Assembly (NCBI RefSeq): GCF_044769865.1
Contig: NZ_JBIZWA010000002.1
Span: 558,001 to 622,000 of the forward strand
DNA from: Homoserinimonas sp044769865
GTDB lineage: Bacteria; Actinomycetota; Actinomycetes; Actinomycetales; Microbacteriaceae
DNA: 64,000 nucleotides
Direction of reading: 5' to 3'
Each line of letters opens with the position of its first letter. Positions within the stretch are counted from its first letter, which is position 1. Position numbers and translations under genes: made by a program. Below the pieces are notes generated by a model. That model searched no databases and was not told the origin of the DNA. It saw only the letters and a list, made by a program, of their open reading frames with translations. Below, piece by piece: positions 8,248 through 16,620 of the stretch.

Positions 8248-9646
8248 CCACCGGCTGGTTCCGTTCGAGGGCAGCAAGGAGCTGCGGGATGATCAGGTGG
8301 ATGTCTCCCCCGCCCATGGGGATGAGGATGTCGCCGGGCCGTGCAATGCTCGCGGCGTACTCAGCCGCCTCGGTCCAGTCCTCGATGTACTGCGCGGCCG
8401 AGGCATCCGAGAATCGCTCCGTGATAAGCCTACCCGTGACACCGGGGATCGGTTCCTGCCGCGCAGGGTAGATCGGCACGACGATCGTGACGTCGGCGAG
8501 CCGTTCGAGCGTGTCGGCGAACTCCTGCGCCATGTCTTGCGTGCGCGTGAAGAGGTGGGGCTGGAAGACAGGGATGAGTCGACCTGTGCCGACGACACCG
8601 CGGGCACCCGACAGTGCCGCCTCCACCTCGGTCGGGTGGTGGGCGAAGTCGTCGAAGACTCGCACTCCCCCGACCTCGCCTCGGAACTCGAATCGGCGCT
8701 CGGCACCCGCGAAGTGAGACAGCGCCTCGACCGACGCTGCAGCGTCGAAACCGAGGCCGACCAGAACGGCGAATGCGCCGGCCGCATTGAGCGCGTTGTG
8801 GAGTCCGGCGACCGCCAGCGTGACGCGGTGCTCCTCCCCTGCCCAGGACAGCGTGAATGCCACCTGCGGGCCCGTGTCGACGGCATGGATGCGCACGTCC
8901 GCGTTCTCCGACATACCGAAGGTGAGCACCCGGCGGGCTGAGAGACGCGAGGTGATCGCGCGCGCACCGGGGTCATCGGCCGAGATGACGACGAGTTCGC
9001 TCGCGGTCTCGGCGAACCGTACGAACGCCTGCTCGAAGGCCTCCCGCGAACCGAAGTGGTCGAGGTGGTCGGGATCAACGTTCGTGATGAGCGCGACGGC
9101 GGTGTCGTAGAGGAGGAAGGAACCGTCGGATTCATCCGCCTCGACCACAAAGACGTCGCCATCACCGTGCGCCGCACTCGTGCCGAGCTCCCGGATCACA
9201 CCGCCGTTGACGAAGCTCGGAGCCGCCTCGAGCCTGAGCAGGGCGGAGACGAGCATCGCGGTGGAGGTGGTCTTGCCGTGCGCGCCCGCGACGGCGACGA
9301 GGCGGGAATCGCGCGTCAGCCAAGCCAGCGCCTGAGCGCGGTGGAGGGCCGGAATGCCGCGCTCGCGCGCCGCCTGGTACTCGGGGTTCGACTCCGAGAT
9401 CGCGCCCGTGACCACGAGGGCATCGACCGCGCCGATGTTCTCGGCATCATGGCCGATCGCGACGGGAATGCCCCGCTCGCGAAGGGCATCGACTGTCGCG
9501 CCCTCGCGGGAATCCGAACCCGTGACGGCGATGCCCTGCTCGTGGAACATGGCCGCGATGCCGCTCATTCCGGCACCGCCGATGCCGACGAAGTGCACGG
9601 AGTCGAGGCGAGCGGGAACGGGGGTGGAGAAATCCGACTTGATCAT
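8234..9646 (-). CDS. murC: UDP-N-acetylmuramate--L-alanine ligase MurC
   Basis: Adds the first stem-peptide residue to UDP-MurNAc, using ATP. It has 470 residues, normal length. All three Mur-ligase domains are intact: N-terminal Rossmann motif VHFVGIGGAGMSGIA (residues 17-31), ATP loop GAHGKTTS (121-128), central TNVDPDHLDHFG, and C-terminal VFDDFAHHPTEVEAAL. This matters because two other Mur ligases of the same cluster are not intact. It starts 5 bases after the murG stop behind CGGTAGG. In the family the first residue may be Ala, Gly or Ser; which is used here cannot be read. Confidence 0.97.
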   Translation of the reverse strand: MIKSDFSTPVPARLDSVHFVGIGGAGMSGIAAMFHEQGIAVTGSDSREGATVDALRERGIPVAIGHDAENIGAVDALVVTGAISESNPEYQAARERGIPALHRAQALAWLTRDSRLVAVAGAHGKTTSTAMLVSALLRLEAAPSFVNGGVIRELGTSAAHGDGDVFVVEADESDGSFLLYDTAVALITNVDPDHLDHFGSREAFEQAFVRFAETASELVVISADDPGARAITSRLSARRVLTFGMSENADVRIHAVDTGPQVAFTLSWAGEEHRVTLAVAGLHNALNAAGAFAVLVGLGFDAAASVEALSHFAGAERRFEFRGEVGGVRVFDDFAHHPTEVEAALSGARGVVGTGRLIPVFQPHLFTRTQDMAQEFADTLERLADVTIVVPIYPARQEPIPGVTGRLITERFSDASAAQYIEDWTEAAEYAASIARPGDILIPMGGGDIHLIIPQLLAALERNQPVDETA

Positions 9647-9651
9647 CGTGC

Positions 9652-10728
9652 CTACCGTATCCCGACTGCCTCATGCACGAGATCGAGCATGCGGCGCGTG
9701 CCGTCGCGCACACCGATCTCCTCAGCGTTGCTCGCCATGGTGGCGATGGCCGCCTCGTCGCGCAGCAGCGGCAGGAGTGCCGAGCGCACCCACTCGGGCG
9801 TGAAGTCGGCGTTGTCGACCAAGCGCGCAGCGCCAGCCTCGACGGCCTGCCGCGCGTTGAGCCGCTGCTCGCCATTGCCGATCGCGAGCGGAACATACAC
9901 GGCCGGGATGCCGAGTGCCGTGAGCTCACTGACGGTCGCCGAGCCGGCACGGGAGACGGCAAGGTCGGCCACCGCGAGGGCCAGGTCCATGCGGTCGCAA
10001 TAGTCGAGCGGATGGTAGTGCTCGGCCTGCACCGCCGCACCTGTGTCGCGCGTGCCGGTGATGTGGAGCACCTGCCAACCAGCATCCACGACCTCGGTGA
10101 CGGTTGCCCGCACCGCCTCGTTGAGGCGCACGGCGCCGAGCGATCCCCCCGTCACGAGGAGGGTTCGGCGTGCGGCGTCGAGGCCGAAGGCCCGCAGCGC
10201 CTCACCGCGCACGGCCGCGCGGTCGAGGGTCTCGATCTCGGCACGCAGCGGCATCCCGACGAACCGGGCATGACGGAGGGGCGTGCCCTCGAAGGCGACG
10301 CCCACGAAACGCGTGAACCGACTGCCGAGGCGGTTCGCCATGCCAGGGCGTGCGTTCGCCTCGTGCAGCGCGAGCGGCACCCGTGCTCGCCGAGCGGCAA
10401 GGTAGGCGGGGGCGGCGACGTAGCCGCCGACGCCCACGACGACGTCGACGCCGCGGTCGCGGATCAGGGATTCGATGGAACGGATGACGCCCGAGAGCCG
10501 CGAAGGGAACGCAAGGGCAGCCCTGCTCGGCCGGCGCGGGAAGGGCAACTTCGCGACCGTGACGAGCTCGTAGCCGCGCTCCGGCACCAGGCGAGCCTCG
10601 AGGCCCTCAGCCGTGCCCAGCACGATGATGCGCGCATCCGGTTCGTCGCGGCGGATGCGGTCGGCGATGGCAAGGAGCGGGTTGACGTGCCCGGCCGTGC
10701 CCCCGCCGCAGAGGAGGTACGTGGTCAC
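9652..10728 (-). CDS. murG: MurG, lipid I to lipid II GlcNAc transferase
   Basis: Membrane-associated GT28 glycosyltransferase that adds GlcNAc to lipid I, giving lipid II. It has 358 residues, full length. The N-terminal Gly-rich loop LLCGGGTAGHVNPLLAIA (residues 5-22), the linker VVGVGGYVAAPAYLAARR with LHEANARPGMANRL, and the C-terminal donor-binding segment DLAVSRAGSATVSELTALGI are all present. The GTG start overlaps the ftsW stop by 4 bases. Confidence 0.97.
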   Translation of the reverse strand: MTTYLLCGGGTAGHVNPLLAIADRIRRDEPDARIIVLGTAEGLEARLVPERGYELVTVAKLPFPRRPSRAALAFPSRLSGVIRSIESLIRDRGVDVVVGVGGYVAAPAYLAARRARVPLALHEANARPGMANRLGSRFTRFVGVAFEGTPLRHARFVGMPLRAEIETLDRAAVRGEALRAFGLDAARRTLLVTGGSLGAVRLNEAVRATVTEVVDAGWQVLHITGTRDTGAAVQAEHYHPLDYCDRMDLALAVADLAVSRAGSATVSELTALGIPAVYVPLAIGNGEQRLNARQAVEAGAARLVDNADFTPEWVRSALLPLLRDEAAIATMASNAEEIGVRDGTRRMLDLVHEAVGIR

Positions 10729-11990
10729 CTCGCCACCCTCTGCCGCTCCTCAGCCGGTTTGCGGGCAAACGAGAGGGCGATGCCGATCGCCGCCATGCCC
10801 GAGATGAGCGCCGTGCCGCCGGCGGAAATCAGCGGCAGCGGAACGCCGAGCACGGGCAGCACGCCGAGCACGACGGCGATGTTGACGAAGGCCTGACCGA
10901 TGAGCCAGACCATGATGGTGCTCACCGCGATGCGGGCGAAGGGGTCACGACTGGCGCGGATGATGCGCACGAAGGCGATGAGCATCACGACGAAGAGTGC
11001 GAGCACCGTGACCGCACCCAGCAGGCCGAGTTCCTCGCCGATGATCGCGAAGATGAAGTCGTTGTCGGCTTCCGGCAGCCAGTTCCATTTCGACTTGGAG
11101 TTGCCGAGGCCGACGCCAAAGATGCCGCCGGATGCCAGGGCCCACCACCCATGCAGCGTCTGCCAGCAGGTGCCCAGCCCGTCATCCGTCGTGACGCATC
11201 CGCCCTGCCACGCCGAGATGCGCACCATGCGAGAGGAACCGCCGGAGAACAGCACGATGGCAGCCATGCTCCCCATCGCGAGGAACGCCGTGCCGAGATG
11301 CACGAGGCGGGCCCCCGCAAAGTAGAGGGTGCCGAACACCATGATGGTCAGGATGCTCGCGGTGCCAAGGTCACCACCGGCCATGACGAGCACGATGGCC
11401 ACGATCGCGACGGGCGCGAGCGGGACCAGGAGCTCCTTCCAGTTGCGGAGCACGGCCTGCTTGCGCGCGAGCACGAGGGCCATCCACACGACCATGGCGA
11501 GCTTGATCGTCTCGGACGGTTGGAAGCTGAACGAACCAACCTGGATCCAGTTCTGGTTTCCGTTGACGGCATAGCCGAGGGGCGTCGCGACGGTGAGGAG
11601 CTGGAGGCCCAGCGCAACGATGATCGCGATGGGAGCCCACTTCTTCCAGAAGATGGCCGGTGCCCGTGACGCCAGCAGCATGATTGGCAGCCCGATAGCG
11701 GCAAAGAGTGCCTGCCGCTCGATGCCCCCGAAGAACTTCTGCGACTCCGTGTAGGAGGTGACCGACGACGCGGAGAGTACCATGACGAGGCCGAAAGCGA
11801 CCAGGAACAGCGTCGTGCCGAGGAGCAGGTAGAAGTTCGCCGTCTCGGCGCCGAAGAGCTTGCGGACGGCCACCACCGCGCCGGCACCGCGAGGGGCCGA
11901 CTTGGTCGAGTCGATGGTGGGCGTGTCAGTCACCCGTCTAGTCTCGGTCACCTTCTCGTGTCTGGCCTCACGCTCGGCGCGTGTCGCCAC
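10725..11990 (-). CDS. ftsW: SEDS peptidoglycan polymerase FtsW
   Basis: Septal glycosyltransferase of the SEDS family, partner of FtsI. It has 421 residues with about ten membrane helices and a cytoplasmic N-terminal tail of about 45 residues. SEDS motifs visible include NWIQVGSFSFQPSETIKLAM (with the conserved QPSE) and, near the end, VLPVLGVPLPLISAGGTALI. The start is a GTG 6 bases after the MurD-like stop; an internal GTG 12 codons later is an alternative. Adjacency to murG and to the MurD-like gene follows the standard order. Confidence 0.96.
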   Translation of the reverse strand: MATRAEREARHEKVTETRRVTDTPTIDSTKSAPRGAGAVVAVRKLFGAETANFYLLLGTTLFLVAFGLVMVLSASSVTSYTESQKFFGGIERQALFAAIGLPIMLLASRAPAIFWKKWAPIAIIVALGLQLLTVATPLGYAVNGNQNWIQVGSFSFQPSETIKLAMVVWMALVLARKQAVLRNWKELLVPLAPVAIVAIVLVMAGGDLGTASILTIMVFGTLYFAGARLVHLGTAFLAMGSMAAIVLFSGGSSRMVRISAWQGGCVTTDDGLGTCWQTLHGWWALASGGIFGVGLGNSKSKWNWLPEADNDFIFAIIGEELGLLGAVTVLALFVVMLIAFVRIIRASRDPFARIAVSTIMVWLIGQAFVNIAVVLGVLPVLGVPLPLISAGGTALISGMAAIGIALSFARKPAEERQRVAR

Positions 11991-11996
11991 ACGCGG

Positions 11997-12998
11997 TCAC
12001 TCGGACGCCGTGCCGAGGCCCCTGAGTGCGGCATTCAGAGCGGAGATGGGCGCGCCGAAAGAGCGCGCGAGTGCCGCGGCTGCCAGCACCTCGTTGAGGC
12101 CACTCGCTGTGGCCAGCCCGGCGTCGTCGAGCATGTCCACTGTGCCGAACTCGAGCGCCGAACCGTGGCGCTCCTCGAGGAAGGCCCTGTCGCAGAGGAT
12201 TCCCTCCACGACGCCGAAATCGCTCGGGCCAGGGATCCCCGCGCCGAACCCGATGGCGCGGCATCCCTCCTCGACCTCTGCCTCTTCCACCATGTGCATC
12301 GTGGCCTCGTCCGCCCGGTTGTAGACGCAGGCGACCCGTGCGCCCTCGTAGACCCGGCCAAGCAGATTGACGGCCGCGCCCGAGCCGGAGCTGAGGCAGG
12401 CGGCCGACCAGGCGGCCACCGAGGGTGAATAGCGCAGGTCGTCTGCCGAGACGGCGACGATGAGGCACTCCCACTGCTCCGGCACGCGCAGCGCGTCGAG
12501 CACCGGCACGCCCGCCGTCGTGTCGCCGCAGGCCATGACCCGTGCGCCTCCTGCGAGCAGCATCGCCTCGGCCAGGTGCGCCGCCCGTCCGGCTTCAGAG
12601 CCACCCGCTGTGAGCAGCCACGGAGCGGGCTCGCCGTTCTTGTCGCGGAGCCTCCACGCGAGTTCGATGTCGCTCGCAACCGTGATGGCGTTCTCGCCCG
12701 CCCACTGGACGAGCGGATGCCCGGTGCTCCCGGCACTCACGACGAGCACATCCGGCAGCGAATCGGCCACGAGCTCCTGGGCCTCCGGCAGCCCCACGAC
12801 GAGCCGGGCTCCGATCACGTCGACGAGTTGGGCGAGGTCGGAAGAGTGCTCCCCATCTGAGACGACCGCGACGTCGGCGCCGAGTTCGGTGACCGTATCC
12901 GCAACGGCGAAGCCGCGGGCATCCAGTCCGATCATCGCCACTCGCAGGCCGGCCCAGTCATGGTGCCAACTGCGCAGGGCATCCCACCGCTGGCTCAT
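11997..12998 (-). CDS. Degenerate MurD-like protein (probable pseudoenzyme)
   Basis: It sits exactly where murD should be (mraY-murD-ftsW) and is homologous to it, but has 333 residues instead of about 450-500. The N-terminal domain is recognisable (WAGLRVAMIGLDARGFAVAD, residues 15-34). The central ATP loop, normally GTNGKTT, reads AGGSEAGR at 131-138, so the Lys and Thr are gone. The usual SSFQL segment is replaced by ADDLRYS (185-191). The NxxxDHLDxH catalytic segment is deleted between CL (201-202) and GRVYEGARVACVYNRADEAT (214-233), after which conservation is excellent as far as GILCDRAFLE. The protein stops near residue 333, just where the whole C-terminal glutamate-binding domain should begin. 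It cannot be an ordinary MurD. The frame is open, and the start overlaps the mraY stop (ATGA). Confidence 0.88.
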   Translation of the reverse strand: MSQRWDALRSWHHDWAGLRVAMIGLDARGFAVADTVTELGADVAVVSDGEHSSDLAQLVDVIGARLVVGLPEAQELVADSLPDVLVVSAGSTGHPLVQWAGENAITVASDIELAWRLRDKNGEPAPWLLTAGGSEAGRAAHLAEAMLLAGGARVMACGDTTAGVPVLDALRVPEQWECLIVAVSADDLRYSPSVAAWSAACLSSGSGAAVNLLGRVYEGARVACVYNRADEATMHMVEEAEVEEGCRAIGFGAGIPGPSDFGVVEGILCDRAFLEERHGSALEFGTVDMLDDAGLATASGLNEVLAAAALARSFGAPISALNAALRGLGTASE

Positions 12999-14101
12999 GG
13001 CAGGAGCGCAAGCCACTCGATGTAGAAGAGGAACACCCCGCTCGCGACGAAGAGCCCCGCGATGAGCCAGAAGCGCACGACGATCGTGACCTCGGGCCAT
13101 CCGACCATCTCGAAGTGGTGGTGCAGCGGGCTCGCGCGCCAGATGCGCTTGCCCTTGGTCGCCTTGAAGTAGAGGCGCTGGATGATCACCTGGCCGGTCA
13201 CGATGACGAAGATGCCGCCCAGGAGCACGAGCAGCAGCTCGGTGCGCGAGAGGATCGCGAGGGCCGCGAGGGCGCCGCCGAGACCGAAGGAGCCGGTGTC
13301 GCCCATCATGATCTGTGCGGGCGAGGTGTTCCACCAGAGGAAGCCGATGAGGGCACCGACGATCGAAGCCGCGATCACCGCGAGGTCAAGCGGACTCGAG
13401 ACGACGTAGCACTGCTCGGCGACGGCAGGGTCGAGCCGCGGTGCGAAGCACGACTGGTTCTGCTGCCAGAAGCCGATGATGATGTACGAGCCGATTGCGA
13501 AGATCGATGACCCTGCTGCGAGGCCGTCGAGGCCGTCGGTCAGGTTGACGGCGTTCGACACGCTCGTCGTGATGAGCACCATCCAGGCGATCGCAAGCGC
13601 CGTGCCGAGGCCCACGCCGAAGATCGCCGTCAGGTCGAGAAAGGGCAGGTCGCGCGTGAGCGAGATGGCAGTGGATGCGGGGCTCACCCCGTTCTCGTCG
13701 CGGTAGCTCAGGGCCAGGCCTGCGAAGACGACGGCGACGATCACGCTGCCGATGATCTTTGCCGGGCCGCTGAGACCGAGGCTGTTCTGCCGCGTGACCT
13801 TCATGAAGTCATCGAGGAAGCCGATGAGGCCGAGGCCGACCATCATGAGGATGACCAGCAGCGCCGGCACGGAGGGTGTCTCGCGGCCGACGATATTGCC
13901 GAGGAAGTAGCCGACGACGGCCGCCAGGATGAAGACCACACCGCCCATCGAGGGGGTGCCGCGTTTCACGACATGGGTCGTCGGGGTGTCGGCGCGCACG
14001 AACTGTCCGAGGTTCATGCGGCGGAAAGTCCGTGCGAAGAGCGGCGTGAGCAGAAGGGAGAACGCGAGGGAGACGCCGCCCGCAACCAAAAGGGGAATCA
14101 T
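12995..14101 (-). CDS. mraY: Phospho-N-acetylmuramoyl-pentapeptide transferase MraY
   Basis: Integral membrane enzyme that transfers phospho-MurNAc-pentapeptide to undecaprenyl phosphate, giving lipid I. It has 368 residues and about ten helices. The signature stretches are intact: GTPSMGGVVFIL, GFLDDFMKV (Asp pair), NAVNLTDGLDGLAAG, and near the end MGDTGSFGLGGALAALAIL and SPLHHHFEM. It overlaps the MurF-like gene upstream and the MurD-like gene downstream by 4 bases each. An intact mraY between two degenerate ligases argues against general decay of the operon. Confidence 0.97.
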   Translation of the reverse strand: MIPLLVAGGVSLAFSLLLTPLFARTFRRMNLGQFVRADTPTTHVVKRGTPSMGGVVFILAAVVGYFLGNIVGRETPSVPALLVILMMVGLGLIGFLDDFMKVTRQNSLGLSGPAKIIGSVIVAVVFAGLALSYRDENGVSPASTAISLTRDLPFLDLTAIFGVGLGTALAIAWMVLITTSVSNAVNLTDGLDGLAAGSSIFAIGSYIIIGFWQQNQSCFAPRLDPAVAEQCYVVSSPLDLAVIAASIVGALIGFLWWNTSPAQIMMGDTGSFGLGGALAALAILSRTELLLVLLGGIFVIVTGQVIIQRLYFKATKGKRIWRASPLHHHFEMVGWPEVTIVVRFWLIAGLFVASGVFLFYIEWLALLP

Positions 14102-15078
14102 CGGGCGCCTCCAGGCCGCATGCTGAGGTTGGAGACGATCATCGTCGCCGCTTCCCGGCTCTTCACGAGCACGACATCCCCCGGACGCACGACTTCACGC
14201 ACTCGATCGTACGCTGCCGTCGCATCCGCCACGAGTACCGACTCTCCATTCCATGAGCCTTCCAAACCCGCCGCGTTGTGGATGTGGCGGGCGTTGTCGC
14301 CGACCACGATGAGGGAAGAAACGTTCAATCGCACGACGATGCGCCCGATCCTGTCGTGCGCCTCGCGGTGCAACTCGGCAGCAAGCGCCGCAGAGTCCTC
14401 GGTTGCGTGGAGGTCGAGTTCGCCAATGACCGCGACCGTGCGGTGTCCCTCCGTGCCGAACATGGCGAGGGCCTTCAGCGCGGCCGTCACCGACTCGGGT
14501 GCCATGGACGCCGAGTCGTCGATCAGCAGGATGTCGCGGCCGGCATCCACTGGGCTCATGATGCCCGCGCCCACCGAACTGAGAGCTTCGAGCGCGGCGA
14601 CCGCGCTCGTGAGGGGCACGCCGTTGGCGTGTGCCGCCGCGAGGACGCCGAGTGAGTTCTCGGCAAGGTGCTCACCCAGCAGCGAGAGGCGCACATCGGC
14701 GCGGTCGGACCCGATGGTCACGGTGTAGTGGGTGCCACCGGTGCTCGCGTGGAGCCCAGCGCCGCGCACCTCGGCCGTCGAGTCGAAGCCGAAGGTCACG
14801 AGGCGCGCGCCCGTGAGCCGAGCCGCCTCGACGAGGCGGGCGTCCGAGGCGGGGACCGCCACGATCGACTCGAGATCGAGCGAGGAAAGCACTTCGCCCC
14901 ACGATTTCTCCGGCGCATCAGGCGTCGCTTCCGAGCTGCCGCGCGAGAGCAGCACGACCGTGCGCCTGAGATCCTGCGACGTCGCATCCAGCACGGCAGC
15001 GAGCATGGCAGAGGTCGACGAGCGGCCGACGGTACCGACGACCGTCGCGACGCTCGCGGTCGCCTGCACTATGCCCAC
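14098..15078 (-). CDS. Degenerate MurF-like protein (probable pseudoenzyme)
   Basis: It sits exactly where murF should be (murE-murF-mraY), but has 326 residues instead of about 450-500. The whole N-terminal UDP-binding domain is missing, so the protein opens almost at the ATP loop. That loop reads GTVGRSST (residues 15-22), with Arg for the essential Lys and Ser for Thr. Much of the central domain before LLGEHLAENSLGVLAAA (133-149) is shortened. The NDAYNANP motif is DDSASMAP (187-194). The C-terminal domain is well kept: VVRLNVSSLIVVGDNARHIH (248-267), EGSWNGESVLVA and VRPGDVVLVKS. The start is GTG 15078 or the GTG at 15069 that overlaps the murE stop as TAGTG. The stop overlaps mraY by 4 bases. 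Confidence 0.88.
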   Translation of the reverse strand: MGIVQATASVATVVGTVGRSSTSAMLAAVLDATSQDLRRTVVLLSRGSSEATPDAPEKSWGEVLSSLDLESIVAVPASDARLVEAARLTGARLVTFGFDSTAEVRGAGLHASTGGTHYTVTIGSDRADVRLSLLGEHLAENSLGVLAAAHANGVPLTSAVAALEALSSVGAGIMSPVDAGRDILLIDDSASMAPESVTAALKALAMFGTEGHRTVAVIGELDLHATEDSAALAAELHREAHDRIGRIVVRLNVSSLIVVGDNARHIHNAAGLEGSWNGESVLVADATAAYDRVREVVRPGDVVLVKSREAATMIVSNLSMRPGGAR

Positions 15079-16607
15079 CCCGCCTCGCGCAGGGCGGCAC
15101 GCGCCTCCGCACGAGCGGAGTACGGCGTGCGCACCCCGCGGATGTCACGGTAGTCCTGGTGCCCTGGCCCCGCCCACAGGATCGAGTCACCCTCACGGGC
15201 GAGCGACACGGCGTGGCGGATCGCCTGCTCAGGCGGGCTCACCTCGTGCAGTTCGGCCTGGTGCTCGGCGAGGCCGGCACCCTCGATGAGGGTGCTACGG
15301 ATCGACGCCGGGTCCTCGAAGCGCGGGTGGTGATCGGTGATGACGAGGATGTCAGAGTACTCGGATGCGATGCGACCCATCTCGTGACGCTTGGTCGCGT
15401 CGCGGTCACCATCGGCACCGAAGACCATGATCGTGCGGCCGATCGTGAAGCGACGGACCGCCGAAAGGGTGTTGAGGAAGGCGTCGGGACTGTGACCGAA
15501 GTCGACGAACACCGCGGGACCGCGCTCGCCCGAGACCCGCTCGGTGCGGCCGGGCAGGTAGGCCTCGATGCCCTCCTGGACCGCGTGTCCGATGGCCTCG
15601 AGCTCGAACCCGGCCTCAACAAGCATGACGATCGAGAGTGCCGCGTTCGCCGCCATGTGCCGGCCGATGAGGGGCACGCTCGTCTCGATGGAGCGCCCCT
15701 CCGGGCCGGTGAGGCGGAACGAGGTGTACTCCGCCCGCTCCTCAAGGATCTCGACGCCCCACTCGGCATCCGTTCCCTCGGTCGACGCGATCGTCGTCAC
15801 GGGGATGCGCGACTCATCAACGACACGCTGGCCCCAGGGGGAATCGAGCGAGACGACGCCGCGACGCGCGCGTTCCGGGTCGAAGAAGGCGAGCTTCGCC
15901 TCGAAGTACTCGTCCATGTCGGCGTAGTCGTCGAGGTGGTCGTGGCTGAGGTTCGTGAACGAAACGATATCGAAGGAGATGCCGTCCACCCTGTGCTGGC
16001 TGAGCGCCTGTGCACTCACCTCGAGCACTGCGGCGCGCACCTCGCTCTCGCGCATCCGTGCGAGCAGGGCGTGGATCTCGCTCGCCTCGGGCGTCGTGAG
16101 ACGACTCACGACTGTGAGGTCACCGATGTGGCGCTCGGCCGTGGTGCTGAGGCCCGTCACGAGACCCAACTGGCGAAGGATGCCCTCAAGGATGTAGGCC
16201 GTCGAGGTCTTGCCGTTCGTGCCCGTGATGCCGAGCATGAGCGGCGGATGCTCGTTGGTCTGGTACAGCCAGGAGGAGACCTCACCCAGCGCGGCCCTCG
16301 GCGAGTCGACCAGCACGATGGGAAGTCCGCAGCCTGCGGCGATCTCAGCGCCACGGGCATCCGTCATCAGGGCCACAGCGCCCGAGTCGCGGGCCGCCTC
16401 GGCGAACTGGGCACCGTGCGCGGCCGCTCCCGGCATGCCAACGAACAGGTCCCCCGGCTGCACCTCGTTGGAGCGAAGCGTGATTCCCGTCAGTTCGACG
16501 CCGTCGAGCGAGCCGATTGACTCCAGTTGGAATTCGGAGACGAGACCCGTCAGTGATCTCGCCGACGGATGTTCCGGGCGAAGGACCGGGGGTATCCGAT
16601 CAGCCAA
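15069..16607 (-). CDS. murE: UDP-MurNAc-tripeptide synthetase MurE
   Basis: Adds the diamino acid at position 3 of the stem peptide. I chose TTG 16607 because AAAGAGGA sits just upstream and it lies 13 bases after the ftsI stop; the longer frame from 16670 would overlap ftsI by 50 bases. It has 512 residues, normal. The ATP loop GTNGKTS is at residues 129-135, with LTTPEASEIHALLARM, TNLSHDHLDDYADMDEYF and the presumed carbamylated Lys in YFEAKLAFF. The substrate-selecting DNPR motif of diaminopimelate-type MurE is DHHPR here (about 425-429), and the DYAHTPD segment is DFGHSPD. Both fit a wall whose position-3 residue is not diaminopimelate, as known in Microbacteriaceae; the actual residue is not readable. 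Confidence 0.95.
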   Translation of the reverse strand: MADRIPPVLRPEHPSARSLTGLVSEFQLESIGSLDGVELTGITLRSNEVQPGDLFVGMPGAAAHGAQFAEAARDSGAVALMTDARGAEIAAGCGLPIVLVDSPRAALGEVSSWLYQTNEHPPLMLGITGTNGKTSTAYILEGILRQLGLVTGLSTTAERHIGDLTVVSRLTTPEASEIHALLARMRESEVRAAVLEVSAQALSQHRVDGISFDIVSFTNLSHDHLDDYADMDEYFEAKLAFFDPERARRGVVSLDSPWGQRVVDESRIPVTTIASTEGTDAEWGVEILEERAEYTSFRLTGPEGRSIETSVPLIGRHMAANAALSIVMLVEAGFELEAIGHAVQEGIEAYLPGRTERVSGERGPAVFVDFGHSPDAFLNTLSAVRRFTIGRTIMVFGADGDRDATKRHEMGRIASEYSDILVITDHHPRFEDPASIRSTLIEGAGLAEHQAELHEVSPPEQAIRHAVSLAREGDSILWAGPGHQDYRDIRGVRTPYSARAEARAALREAGWA

Positions 16608-16620
16608 TGGGTCCTCTTTC

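Noticed and set aside
11997..13334. MurD-like protein starting at 13334 (445 residues), which would give near-normal MurD length
   Set aside because: The extra residues are antisense-like Arg-rich sequence read inside mraY in the wrong frame; the real start at 12998 overlaps the mraY stop. The apparent length must not be taken for an intact MurD.
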